Shown here: piece after piece, positions 1 through 5,851 of the stretch
Position numbering within the stretch: position 1 is the first letter of the stretch
Layout of the letters: every line of letters starts with the position of its first letter
NCBI GenBank assembly: GCA_026770585.1
Contig: MU646347.1
Span: 1,031,734 to 1,042,086 of the forward strand
Direction: 5' to 3'
DNA: 10,353 nucleotides
Source of the DNA: Baffinella frigidus
Taxonomy: Eukaryota; Cryptophyceae; Cryptomonadales; Baffinellaceae
Notes under the pieces: model-generated
Database searches by the model: none
The model's input: only the letters and a program-made list of their open reading frames with translations
Told to the model about the DNA's origin: nothing
Program-made: the position numbers and the translations under genes

Positions 1-58
1 TCTCTCGCCCCCTTCCTCTGGACCACCCCCCCCCAGCTCTGGCAGCGCGCCCTCCTGA

Positions 59-262
59 TTTAGGGTTTAGGGTTTAGGGTTTAGGGTTTAGGGTTTAGGG
101 TGTAGTGTTTAGTGTTTGGGGTTTAGGGCTTTGGGTTTGGGGTTTGGGGTTTGGGGTTGAGGGTTTAAGGTGCAGGGTTAATGGTTTATGGTTTGTGGCT
201 TATGGTTTATGGTTTATGGTTTATGGTTTATGGTTTATGGTTCAGGATTCAGGGCTCATGGT
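59..262 (+). repeat. Degenerate interstitial telomere-type heptamer array
   Basis: Six perfect TTTAGGG units fill 59-100. Drifted heptamers then keep the 7-base register (TGTAGTG, TTTAGTG, TTTGGGG, TTGAGGG, TTTAAGG). A local block of TTTATGG units runs at about 205-240, and the array fades at TTCAGGA/TTCAGGG/CTCATGG. The register is held almost without indels while the base sequence changes in blocks, so variants look locally amplified. The open frame across this stretch is a seven-residue periodic translation and is not a gene. Confidence 0.93.
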
Positions 263-301
263 TGCGAAGGATCCAAGAAGCGTGGGGGTGAAGTTTGTGG
301 G

Positions 302-399
302 TTCGGGGTTCGGGGTTTAGGGTTTAGGGTTTAGGGTTTAGGGTTTAGGGTTTAGGGTTTAGGGCTTAGGGTTTAGGGTTTAGGGTGAGGGGTTCGGGG
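302..399 (+). repeat. Interstitial TTTAGGG array
   Basis: Two TTCGGGG units are followed by seven perfect TTTAGGG units (316-364), CTTAGGG, two more TTTAGGG, TGAGGGG and TTCGGGG, all in one heptamer register. It has the same orientation as the array at 59-262 and is separated from it by about 40 bases of unrelated sequence. Confidence 0.93.
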
Positions 400-441
400 T
401 TTTGCCTTGAGACTCTCGAGAGCCGCCGCTGTTGCACTCAG

Positions 442-779
442 TTGCGTCTCGAGAGCGTCGCGATCCTGCGTCCAGCCTTCGAGTTCAGATGAAGGTTTCG
501 GGTTCAGCTTTCGGGTTTAGATGAAGGTGGATGAAGGTGGGGATGAAGGTGGTTCTGGAGATGGAAGTTTCGAGGCGAATGTTTGCGGGTTTGGAGATTG
601 CGTCTCGAGTATGTCGCACTCCTGCGTTCAGCCTTCGAGTTTAGATGAAGGTGGATGCACCTCCATCCATGGTGTTTTATGGATGAAGGAGCATCCACTT
701 TCATCTAAACCCGAAAGGTGAGGATGAAGGTGGTTCCGGAGATGAAAGTTGAGAGGCGATTTTTTGCGGGTTTGGAGAT
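442..779. repeat. Partial tandem duplication, 156-base offset
   Basis: The segment starting TTGCGTCTCGAG at 442 recurs at 598. Both copies continue through a CTGCGT.CAGCCTTCGAGTT block and a shared 3' part (GGTGGTT.TGGAGAT then TTTGCGGGTTTGGAGATT), seen at about 548-598 and 728-779. The second copy is longer because it contains the palindrome at 640-709. Many GATGAAGGTGG motifs occur. Open frames on both strands are repeat-driven, and no gene is recognised. Confidence 0.8.
640..709. repeat. Foldback palindrome with 31-bp arms
   Basis: The arms 640-670 and 679-709 are inverted copies with about three mismatches around an 8-base loop (GGTGTTTT). Weaker symmetry extends to about 633-716. The outer arm sequence TTTAGATGAAGG is also present as a single copy near 510, so the palindrome may have arisen from the local repeat by inverted duplication. 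Confidence 0.85.
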
Positions 780-829
780 TTGAGGTTGCGTTTTTGGGCA
801 TGCTGGTTTTAGGGGAACAGAGGTTGGGG

Positions 830-900
830 GTGAGGAGATTGGGGTTAGAGGTTTAGGTTTTAGGGTGCACGGTTTGGGGTTCAGGGTTTGGGTCTATGGT
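830..900 (+). repeat. Short decayed heptamer tract
   Basis: GGTTTAGG, TTTTAGGG, GGTTTGGGG, TTCAGGG and TTTGGG units appear in the same orientation as the arrays at 59-399. The units are decayed and the heptamer register is only partly kept. Confidence 0.6.
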
Positions 901-1016
901 GTGGGGCACCTTTTTGGCACGTTTTTGACATCGGTGTTCCCCACACAGCACCGACCATACTTCCGTTATAATGCCAAAAGCTTCCGCCAGCGGACCCCCT
1001 AGGTGGTCCGCTGGCG
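899..1016. repeat. Two short inverted repeats
   Basis: GTGTGGGG (899-906) pairs with CCCCACAC (939-946). Separately, CGCCAGCGGACC (985-996) and its perfect complement (1005-1016) flank the 8-base loop CCCTAGGT. The second would form a very stable 12-bp stem. No oligo-T follows in a way that would make it a Pol III terminator. Confidence 0.75.
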
Positions 1017-1054
1017 AGGGACTTACAGGCTCTAAAAAAGTTTTAAAAGCAATT

Positions 1055-1177
1055 TCAGGACTTTCAAAATCCTAAATTGTTTTCCATCATAAATTTTGTA
1101 CGGAGTCGCGTCCAAATAAGGGGTTCGCTGGCGAAAGCTTTTTGCATGAGTTATCTCGCACGGACTTGCGCGAACAA
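1055..1177 (-). pseudogene. Decayed further copies of the minus-strand exon
   Basis: Read on the minus strand, the bases just below 1178 contain GCAAGTCCGTGCGAGATAAC. This aligns to the start of the better exon copies (GAAAGTCCTCGCGAGTCAAC), but a stop codon falls in the exon frame. A second fragment near 1055-1075 reads GGATTTTGAAAGTCCTG, like GGATACTGAAAGTCCTC in the copy at 1291-1363. These look like older, non-functional members of the same exon series. The alignment was made by eye. Confidence 0.4.
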
Positions 1178-1290
1178 CTATCCTCAAGTTGCCCTTCTCT
1201 TTCACCGGTACAACTCCGTCAACTCTCGCGCGGAAACGAGCCCGCCCCCCCAAACGACCGAGAGCGAATCAGCCTCTGAGCTGTGTGCAC
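1178..1290 (-). other. Likely intron (113 nt) carrying an AAGTTGAC element
   Basis: On the minus strand it begins GTGCAC directly after an exon ending AAG and ends CAACTTGAGGATAG. It contains a G-run, CTCGTTTCCGCGCGAG and the element core GAGTTGACGGAGTTGTACC (element span 1186-1225). The end motif CTTGAGGATAG also closes the intervals at 1364-1439 (as GAGAATAG) and the element copies at 1915 and 9831. The GT-AG limits are inferred from the flanking exon copies. Confidence 0.5.
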
Positions 1291-1363
1291 CTTTTTGCCG
1301 TCCGAGTAGTCCGCAAAGCACAAGTCATACTCCCGTTGACTCGCGAGGACTTTCAGTATCCGG
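1291..1363 (-). CDS. Coding-like exon, copy 2 (unrecognised product)
   Basis: On the minus strand, after an AG at 1365-1364, the frame reads ...KVLASQREYDLCFADYSDGK and one more K before GTGCAC. It is a paralogue of the exon at 1440-1571. Across the shared 21 codons, eight codons differ. Six of these differences are synonymous (GAA/GAG, TAC/TAT, CTG/TTG, TTC/TTT, GAT/GAC, TCC/TCG) and two change the residue (Q/R, V/G). That pattern indicates both copies were under protein-level constraint while diverging. I do not recognise the family. Only a short acidic, aromatic-containing segment is visible, so no function is assigned. It could be an alternative exon or a fragment of a tandem gene copy. 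Confidence 0.5.
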
Positions 1364-1439
1364 CTATTCTCAAGTTGACACTCTGGGGTCGCGGTACAAA
1401 TCCGTCAACTTTCGCGCCAAAACGAGCCCCCCCAGGCAC
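1364..1439 (-). other. Candidate 76-nt introner-like GT-AG intron
   Basis: On the minus strand this interval runs from GTGCCTGG, directly after ...GTGAAAAAG of exon copy 1, to GTCAACTTGAGAATAG, directly before exon copy 2. Inside lie a G-run, CTCGTTTTGGCGCG and the element AAGTTGACGGATTTGTACC...GTCAACTT (1372-1411), whose ends are inverted repeats of each other. Its size suits a short algal intron. The donor GTGCCT is weak and there is no clear pyrimidine tract, so splicing is inferred. The exon/element alternation on the same strand is what is directly seen. Confidence 0.5.
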
Positions 1440-1571
1440 CTTTTTCACGTCGGAGTAATCCGCGAAGCACAGGTCGTATTCCTGTTGACTCGCGAGGACT
1501 TTGGAATCCATTGCCGCCAGCTCATCCAGCGTCTCCTCAAACTCTGATAGCACTGCTTCCGCCTGCTCATT
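1440..1571 (-). CDS. Coding-like exon, copy 1, coiled-coil-like (unrecognised product)
   Basis: The minus-strand frame of 44 codons starts NEQAEAVLSEFEETLDELAA and continues MDSKVLASQQEYDLCFADYS, then DVKK before GTGCCT. The first half is rich in E, L and A with heptad-like spacing of hydrophobic residues, consistent with a coiled coil. The second half is the part duplicated at 1291-1363. The 5' edge is not certain: an AG lies inside (GAGCAG before GCGGAAGCA, at 1562), and upstream of 1571 the frame runs into heptamer repeat. No start codon is assigned, since this would be an internal exon. The family is not recognised. Confidence 0.5.
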
Positions 1572-1645
1572 TCGGGTTTCGTGTTTCGGGTTTCGGGTTT
1601 AGTTAGGGTTTAGGGTTTAGGGTTTATAGGGTGTAGGGTGCAGGG
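1571..1645 (+). repeat. TTTCGGG/TTTAGGG heptamer tract
   Basis: TTTCGGG-type units are followed by TTTAGGG units and TGTAGGG/TGCAGGG variants. The orientation matches the other left-hand arrays. The tract directly abuts the 5' side of the minus-strand exon, so on the exon's sense strand it reads as C-rich CCCTAAA/CCCGAAA. Confidence 0.85.
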
Positions 1646-1735
1646 TTTCGCTTGATCTAGGAGAAGCGAGGGGGTTGGTCACCAAGAAGTTTTTTGAGTG
1701 GGTTTAGGTTTTTTTGTCTTGTAGGGTTGGCCGAC

Positions 1736-1903
1736 CATACGAGGCTACCCAGGCGAACAGAATAAAAGGGATTTTTAAAGTTTTGTGGGGAAATGATGAC
1801 GTTTCCGCCCGCTGAGCGGTCGGTCGGTTACCTTATCCGTGATCATTTCCCCACAACACTTTAAAAGTCCCTTTTATTCTGTTCGCCTGGGTAGCCTCGT
1901 GTG
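1736..1903. mobile_element. MITE-like foldback element, family A copy 1
   Basis: The terminal arms (CATACGAGGCTACCCAGGCG inward from 1736, GCCTCGTGTG ending at 1903) are inverted repeats of about 58 bp including GAACAGAATAAAAGGGA and TGTGGGGAAATGAT, around a central GC-rich loop. No coding capacity is present. A second copy with the same ends lies at 8978-9151 and an isolated end at 9311-9332. If the ends are taken as CC.TACGAGG...CCTCGTGTGG, both flanks carry GA, a possible but weak 2-bp target duplication. Confidence 0.85.
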
Positions 1904-1914
1904 GGACTATCCTC

Positions 1915-1954
1915 ACGTTGAAATCCCGCGAACGCGGTACACACCCGTCAACTT
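1915..1954 (-). repeat. AAGTTGAC palindromic element, copy 3
   Basis: On the minus strand it reads CAAGTTGACGGGTGTGTACC...ATTTCAACGTGAGGATAG. It is preceded by a long G-run and CTCGTTTTTGCGCC, the same left context as the copies at 1186-1225 and 1372-1411. It adjoins the end of foldback A copy 1. No exon copy is visible beside it. Confidence 0.7.
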
Positions 1955-2064
1955 GGGCGCAAAAACGAGACCCCCCCCCCCCCGATGGGCGAAATCAAAT
2001 CAGACCGTGAGATAGAGCGAGGAGCCTGCCAGGCGAGGTTCCGATGGAATCGGAGCTGGAAGAG

Positions 2065-2405
2065 TTTGGGGTTTGGGGTTTGGGGTTTGGGGTTTGGGGT
2101 TTGGGGTTTGGGGTTTGGGGATTGGGGTTTCAAATTTAAGGTTGTGGGTTGCGGGTTGCGGGTTGCGGGTTGCGGGTTGCGGGTTGCGGGTTTCGGGGTT
2201 AGGGTTTCGGGGTTCGGGTTGCGGGTTGCAGGTTTCAGGGTTAGGGTTTCGGGGTTGGGGTTTCGGGGTTAGGGTTTCGGAGTTCGGGGTTCGGGGTTTA
2301 GGGTTTCGGGGTTCGGGTTGCGGGTTGCAGGTTTCGGGTTTCGGGTTTCGGGGTTGGGGTTTCGGGGTTCGGGTTTCGGGGTTCGGGTTCAGGACTCAGG
2401 GTTTG
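2065..2405 (+). repeat. Long heptamer array with blocks of variants
   Basis: Eight perfect TTTGGGG units fill 2065-2120, then ATTGGGG, then a run of TTGCGGG units from about 2150. After that come alternating TTTCGGGG/TTAGGG and TTTCGGGG/TTCGGG pairs, which are 14-base two-unit repeats of 8+6. The orientation matches the arrays at 59-399. Overlapping open frames on both strands are glycine/proline translations of the repeat. A short TTTGGGG tract recurs at 2560-2580. Confidence 0.93.
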
Positions 2406-2480
2406 AGCGAGGGCCTGCTCGAGCGGGTTTCATTTTTCGGGTTTCGGGGTCAGCGTTTCGGGTGTGAGGAAGGACCTGGG

Positions 2481-2542
2481 CCGGAGTGACTTTACACTCC
2501 GGGGATACAACTCCGTGTAGGATGACCGGAGTGACTTTACAC
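2481..2542 (+). repeat. 17-bp direct repeat pair
   Basis: CCGGAGTGACTTTACAC occurs at 2481-2497 and again at 2526-2542. Both are followed within about 12 bases by a short ..ACAACTCC or ..TTGTACCC stretch. The function is not evident. The surrounding 2405-2700 shows no gene I can support. Confidence 0.7.
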
Positions 2543-2710
2543 ATGGGGTTGTACCCCCAGGTTTGGGGTTTGGGGTTTCGGACCTCGAGGCAACCCAGGG
2601 GCAAATCTCCAGTCAATCGCCAACAGACGCGCCCGGATCCCGGGCTCATTTGGGAGTTGACTTAAGAAACCATCGAATTGCCCAGAAGTTGCCTCCCGGG
2701 TGGTAAGGAC

Positions 2711-2770
2711 CTGGGCATTAGCCGCCGCGAGCTGCTCGACCAGCCGTTTGTTCTCCTCCCGAAGCTCGTC
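2711..2770 (-). CDS. Coiled-coil exon fragment (unrecognised product)
   Basis: The minus-strand frame reads DELREENKRLVEQLAAANAQ over 20 codons with GC-rich codon use. Leucines, charged residues and alanines are spaced as in a coiled coil. It is preceded on the minus strand by TTTCTGTGTAG, a plausible acceptor, and followed by GTCCTT, a poor donor. The frame stays open below 2711 but the residues become less protein-like. A partial copy of its first part (GACGAGCTTCGG and ACAAAACGCTGGTGG) recurs at about 2912-2942 within the adjacent tandem repeat. It could belong to the same minus-strand gene as the exons at 1291-1571, but that cannot be shown. Confidence 0.4.
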
Positions 2771-2985
2771 CTACACAGAAACCGGGCTTTACGATTCAAG
2801 CTCATCCTACACAGAAACCGTGCTTTACGATTCGAGCTCGTCGTACACAGAAAGCGTGCGCTTTACGATTTACGAGAGAGGCACGAAAAGATTGGTACAC
2901 ACAACTGCCCCACCAGCGTTTTGTTGTCCGAAGCTCGTCCTACACAGAAAGCGCCCGCTTTACGATTTAAGCTCATCCTACACCG
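2762..2985. repeat. 36-38 bp tandem repeat, five units
   Basis: Units beginning AAGCTCRTCCTACACAG start at 2762, 2798, 2834 (as GAGCTCGTCG), 2931 and 2969. Each is followed by GAAA.CG...GCTTTACGATT, and a 70-base interruption falls between the third and fourth. On the minus strand each unit reads GTAAAG...TTTCTGTGTAG then GA(C/T)GAGCTT. The repeat therefore copies a fragment of the neighbouring exon together with splice-like borders. The plus-strand open frames with SSSYTE or KLVLHRN repeats are translations of this repeat. Confidence 0.85.
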
Positions 2986-3179
2986 CCAGGCCACAAGTGG
3001 GAATTTCAGCACGTGAGACAAATCGATTATCAATAAGAAAGTCACGTTTAGTAAAATGATCCGATCTCGTAATCTCGATTGCAACCCCTCCCCATTATCG
3101 TGTAGTAAAATGGTCTGACCATCTTGAGAAAGGCTTCTACGTCGATCTAGAACAGCCCTATAATCCTACTTATATGCAT

Positions 3180-3248
3180 CCAACCGGATTTTTTTTCAAC
3201 GCCAACCGGAATTCCGGTTGGCCGCACAAGGGAAACAGCCAACCGGAA
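3180..3248. promoter_or_regulatory. Cluster of CCAACCGGA motifs with a 22-bp palindrome
   Basis: CCAACCGGA occurs at 3180, 3202 and 3239 on the plus strand and once inverted at 3213-3221. The middle pair forms a perfect 22-bp palindrome (3201-3222) centred on GAATTC. A cluster of identical short motifs in a gene-free interval could be a protein-binding site. It is equally compatible with repeat debris. The 3000-3180 interval before it shows no supported gene. Confidence 0.35.
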
Positions 3249-3288
3249 ATTCGACCCGTTCTCCAGAATCGCTCTCTCTCAGGATCTT

Positions 3289-3357
3289 AAGATTCACAGT
3301 ACAAAATACAAGATTCACAGTGCAAAAAAATCATCGAAGGGGTTTAAGATTCACAGT
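3289..3357 (+). repeat. Three copies of AAGATTCACAGT
   Basis: Identical 12-mers lie at 3289-3300, 3310-3321 and 3346-3357. Each is followed by RCARAA (ACAAAA, GCAAAA, ACAGAA). Spacing is 21 then 36 bases. Function unknown. Confidence 0.75.
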
Positions 3358-3388
3358 ACAGAATCAGTACGTGCAAGTACACATCCCA

Positions 3389-3547
3389 AGACTTTATCTC
3401 AGAGAAGGGATTCTAAAATCCGTTTTCTTAAGTCACTTCCCCTTCAAACATGTCAACTTATGCGTAGAGAGAAGAATAAGTTGACGAACTTGCACAGGAA
3501 TTGACTTAAGAAAAAGAATTTTAGATTTTTTTTTTTGAGATAAGACT
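3389..3547. mobile_element. MITE-like foldback element, family C copy 1 (diverged)
   Basis: The ends AGACTTTATCTCAG and TTTGAGATAAGACT are inverted. The arms carry TTCTAAAATC, TTTTCTTAAGTCA and TGTCAACTTATGC on the left and their diverged complements on the right. A closely related, nearly perfect copy lies at 8311-8476. The interior holds AAGTTGACGAACTTGCACAG, related to the small AAGTTGAC element. Confidence 0.75.
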
Positions 3548-3592
3548 GGTTTGTACGAGGTCGCCAGATCTCGCGAACAAAATTCTTGCTCG

Positions 3593-3792
3593 TAGAGCGT
3601 TTGCGGTAATTGTTGTCCGTTTTGAAAGTGCGATTTTCCGGTTTTACGGTTTTTTAAAATGTTGTGAAGGTCGTTGAATGTTTTAAATGGACACTTCTCT
3701 GGTACAAATGAATCGGGGGGGGGAGCAAATGAAAACCGGAAAACCGGAAAATCGCACTTTCAAAACGGACAACAATTACCGCAAACGCTTTA
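3593..3792. mobile_element. MITE-like foldback element, family D
   Basis: The left arm from 3596 (AGCGTTTGCGGTAATTGTTG onward, through GTGCGATTTTCCGGTTTT) is mirrored by a right arm ending CAATTACCGCAAACGCT at 3789. Arms are about 55 bp, nearly identical, around a centre of about 85 bases with no gene. TA lies at both outer edges (3593-3594 and 3791-3792), compatible with a TA target duplication. The open frame through the right arm is not a gene. Confidence 0.88.
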
Positions 3793-3804
3793 TCAGTCTG
3801 ATGT

Positions 3805-3827
3805 GGTCTCACGAAATAGGTGAGACC
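3805..3827. repeat. Small hairpin
   Basis: GGTCTCAC (3805-3812) and GTGAGACC (3820-3827) pair around a 7-base loop, just outside foldback D and 18 bases before an AAGTTGAC element. Confidence 0.6.
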
Positions 3828-3845
3828 GGGCTCTTTCTCTCTCCA

Positions 3846-3893
3846 AAGTTGACGAATTTGTACCAGAAACCTAGACTGTCAACTTGAGAATAG
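3846..3893 (+). repeat. AAGTTGAC palindromic element, copy 4
   Basis: AAGTTGACGAATTTGTACCAG at the left and GTCAACTTGAGAATAG at the right give inverted 8-bp ends and the same AG-terminated tail as the minus-strand copies. It is in plus orientation and no exon copy was seen beside it. The following 3894-4022 holds no supported gene. Confidence 0.75.
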
Positions 3894-4022
3894 CCCGTGA
3901 CCCCGGGTGAAGCAGAGCTGGGGTCCCTACCCCCCGCCTCCAGAAAGGACCACGTCACCCGTTTCAATCCCCTTGCTATGTGTATAATTTCTCGTACACC
4001 CGACGCTCTTTACGCTTTACTC

Positions 4023-4164
4023 CCACCAGCCACCAGAAGAGAACCAAATCAGGGTGATGAGGCCTGTGGTAAACCCCCCTGCAGACTGAAGGCTGAGCCT
4101 GTAGTCTGCAGGGGAAATCATCATTTGCGATCAGGTGATTTGGTTCACGTCTGGTGGCTGGTGG
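4023..4164. mobile_element. MITE-like foldback element, family E
   Basis: The arms 4023-4051 (CCACCAGCCACCAGA then GAACCAAATCA) and 4136-4164 are inverted with few mismatches. An inner stem pairs CCCCTGCAGACT with AGTCTGCAGGGG. No coding capacity. Confidence 0.88.
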
Positions 4165-4179
4165 TCCGCATCATCTGAA

Positions 4180-4327
4180 AAGCTAACGCCAGCGAGGAAA
4201 TTAGAGCCTACGGATTGTCTATTGTAGGAGCCCCCCTCCTACGACTTTTAAAGACCTTTTTGTTTTAAACGTCATGGGAGGAGGGGGGGTTCCTACCGTA
4301 GGCTAAGGGGCCCGCTAGCGTTAGCTT
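4180..4327. mobile_element. MITE-like foldback element, family F
   Basis: The ends AAGCTAACGCCAGCG (4180-4194) and CGCTAGCGTTAGCTT (4313-4327) are inverted. The arms continue with GCCTACGG and a C-rich CCCCCCTCCTAC stretch against its complement. It lies 16 bases after family E, so two unrelated foldbacks sit back to back. A related AAGCTAACGG occurs inside the element at 6407-6565. Confidence 0.85.
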
Positions 4328-4386
4328 GTGGCATTACGCAGGGTCCCCAGCACGACTGTGCAGAGCTTGGTCCCACCAGCCCTCAG

Positions 4387-4497
4387 GGAAGGACCAAATC
4401 GTCGATTTTCAGACCTCAAAATCACCTTGCAGCGGGGTCGGATCCGACCCACTGCAAGGTGATTTTGAGGTCTGAAAATCGACGATTTGGTCTTTCC
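4387..4497. mobile_element. Nearly perfect long palindrome, family G
   Basis: The 41-base arm starting GACCAAATCGTCGATTTTCA at 4392 is matched exactly by its complement ending at 4492. The centre is itself a palindrome (GGGTCGGATCCGACCC) apart from a 2/1-base bulge. Imperfect symmetry extends a further 10-20 bases on each side. With no real loop, it would extrude as a cruciform. Open frames that cross it are not genes. Confidence 0.9.
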
Positions 4498-4659
4498 GTC
4501 AGGATTGGTGATCTGGTTCGAACGTACCAGTTTTCTCACCGTCCTGGTACAAACCCTGCCCGGGGTAGTCAACCGTCGCACGGGGGACTCTCCATGGTGA
4601 ACTCTCCAGGGCTCTGAACGCTGCCGTTCGCACGGTGCGTGGTACAATATGGGCCTCAG

Positions 4660-5213
4660 CACTGGCGGCGAGAAGGCGCAGAGCGTTGCGGAATGAGTGA
4701 CGGGGTGCCGCGTGGGCGCACCGAGCCTCTCTCTCTGTGGGGGGGGGCAGGGACATACGATGCTTTCCGACGCGGGACGCGCTGCTTCGGCGGTCGATCT
4801 GGACCGCGAGGGCCCGTCATTTCCCGCAACAGGGCCGTCCCCTGGCGACGGCCCTGCACGTCGGGACCCGACCCACCCGGGCTTTGCGGCACTCTTAGCC
4901 CCCCCAGAAGGGGTGCGGCGAGATGCTGGGGAGGGATTTCCCGGCCGCTGTGTCCTGAGGGGCCCAGCCTCGAGGTCCGACGCGAGGTTCGAGCCGGGAG
5001 AGGGGAGGGGTTTCCCGGCAGCCTTTTCGGGCGAGGGGCAAGGGGTGTCCATGCTGTTGGAGGTGTTCCAGAGGCTGTCGCGCTCGAGCTTCAGGGGAGA
5101 CACCCCTGAAGTCCCCCTTGGGGGCCCCGACATGCTCAGGGGCCGCGGTGGACCCTTCCCTCCCCTTCCGTCCTGCCTTTTGGGGAACTCCGTTCGCAGA
5201 GTCTGGGAACGGG
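4660..5213 (+). other. GC-rich block upstream of the plus-strand gene
   Basis: Base composition turns strongly GC-rich here and stays so through the exons to about 5560. Two perfect hairpins are present: CAGGGCCGTC (4830-4839) with GACGGCCCTG (4847-4856), and CTTCAGGGG (5089-5097) with CCCCTGAAG (5103-5111). Several long frames are open on both strands, as expected at this composition, and none shows recognisable protein sequence. The block probably holds the promoter and 5' leader of the gene starting at 5214. No TATA-like box is convincing. Confidence 0.4.
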
Positions 5214-5293
5214 ATGGGCGGGCGCGGTCTTGCCCTCCTGTGCCTGTGCCTCCTCGCGATCGTGGGCGCCCTTTCACAAGACTGCCACGTCGA
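5214..5293 (+). CDS. Exon 1: signal peptide of a secreted or membrane protein
   Basis: The ATG at 5214 (context GGGATGG) opens MGGRGLALLCLCLLAIVGAL followed by SQDCHVE. This is a textbook signal peptide: a positive residue at position 4, about 15 hydrophobic residues, and a small-residue site near ALS|QD. The direct frame stops at 5295. However, GTGAGC at 5294 is a good donor, and a 60-nt pyrimidine-rich interval ends CTACCTCAG at 5353. Joining 5293 to 5354 keeps the frame (80 nt, phase 2) into the glycosyltransferase-like exon 2. The phase match, splice consensus and upstream position all support this start. The product would enter the endomembrane system, which suits a glycan-modifying enzyme. 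Confidence 0.55.
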
Positions 5294-5353
5294 GTGAGCC
5301 GCTCTCCCCGGCTTCCATTCTTCCCGCCGCCCCGCGCCCGCCCCCTACCTCAG
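5294..5353 (+). other. Predicted 60-nt intron 1
   Basis: It starts GTGAGC, ends CTACCTCAG and is rich in C and T throughout. A second AG (CTTCAG at 5383) is also phase-compatible and would give a 90-nt intron starting exon 2 at 5384. The first has the better pyrimidine tract. Confidence 0.5.
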
Positions 5354-5531
5354 ACAGAATCACAAAACCGAGCGGGACTTCAGGATGCGATCCCACCCCT
5401 GTAAACCCACGGCCCCGCTCAGGTGGGAGGACGCCCCGACGGGAGGGACGTCCTCCGAAGTGCACGTGTCCATCGTCGCTGGTGGCCGGAACGACGCGTA
5501 CGGGGGCGAGCCCTTCGCGTCGCGGGTCCAG
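5354..5531 (+). CDS. Exon 2: glycosyltransferase-like N-terminal motif
   Basis: The frame reads QNHKTERDFRMRSHP..., a linker of about 40 residues, then EVHVSIVAGGRNDAYGGEPF and ASRVQ. A beta-strand followed by GRND.YGG is the N-terminal signature I recall from a family of GT-A-like glycosyltransferase-type proteins in algae, fungi and large DNA viruses. The assignment is from motif memory and not from a search. Codon use is GC-rich. The exon plausibly ends CAG at 5531 before GCAAGG, a GC-type donor. Otherwise the frame runs 14 codons on to a stop at 5573. With exon 1 it totals 86 codons exactly (phase 0), matching the phase-0 start of exon 3 at 8698. Confidence 0.55.
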
Positions 5532-5584
5532 GCAAGGGACCGACACATCCATAGCAAAACGTCCCGAAATTAGGGTAGTTTACC

Positions 5585-5851
5585 TTCTTCAGAAGCGGGT
5601 TGATGATGCAGACGGAGCCCCATCTCGCTAGCCTTGATACAGAGCATGCGGGCACGCCTTGAGTACTCGAGGTCGCCAGAATCCGGCGACCTGTGGTACA
5701 AATTAGGGGTCTCGAAAACGACATTTTTCTCCCCACTCCGAGGATTGATGGGCTCACGGAAGAAAGCGCGCAGGTGTTTCTTGACGTGTGGGGCGCTTTC
5801 GCGTGCGCGTCCTTCTCCGCCGCACGCCAGGCTCAGCCCTAACCCCCACAA
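5585..5851 (-). pseudogene. Possible minus-strand exon fragment (unrecognised)
   Basis: One minus-strand frame reads HVKKHLRAFFREPINPRSGE, then KNVVFETPNLYHRSPDSGDL and EYSRRARMLCIKASEMGLRL, and ends near AAG before GTAAAC, a reasonable donor (GT at 5584-5583). A possible internal acceptor is TTTGTACCACAG. The residues look protein-like, but another minus frame and one plus frame are also open here, so strand and reality are uncertain. An 8-bp hairpin (AGGTCGCC/GGCGACCT, 5670-5692) lies inside. If plus-sense, it is simply part of the large intron of the exon 2-exon 3 gene. Confidence 0.25.

Noticed and set aside
105-320. Open frames rich in G, W, L and F in heptamer arrays (also 1985-2489)
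   Set aside because: Seven-residue periodic translation of telomeric repeats.
59-400. True chromosome end
   Set aside because: The arrays are degenerate, interrupted and followed by non-telomeric DNA on both sides, and the window begins with unrelated sequence. They are interstitial.
985-1016. Intrinsic transcription terminator
   Set aside because: The stem is strong but there is no T-run right after it, and the context is eukaryotic.
2678-3059. Plus-strand frames with repeated KLVLHRN or SSSYTET
   Set aside because: Translations of the 36-38 bp repeat. The more protein-like sequence is on the minus strand.
4499-4756. 85-codon minus-strand open frame with an alanine-rich helix-like part
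   Set aside because: Several frames are open here, no splice or start context supports it, and it was not recognised.
4321-5277. 318-codon minus-strand open frame, the longest in the window
   Set aside because: It runs through the long palindrome at 4387-4497, is low-complexity (P, R, S, G) and lies opposite the signal-peptide exon. GC-rich composition alone explains its length.
4697-5404. 235-codon plus-strand open frame
   Set aside because: It overlaps exons 1 and 2 of the plus gene in another frame and shows no recognisable protein sequence.
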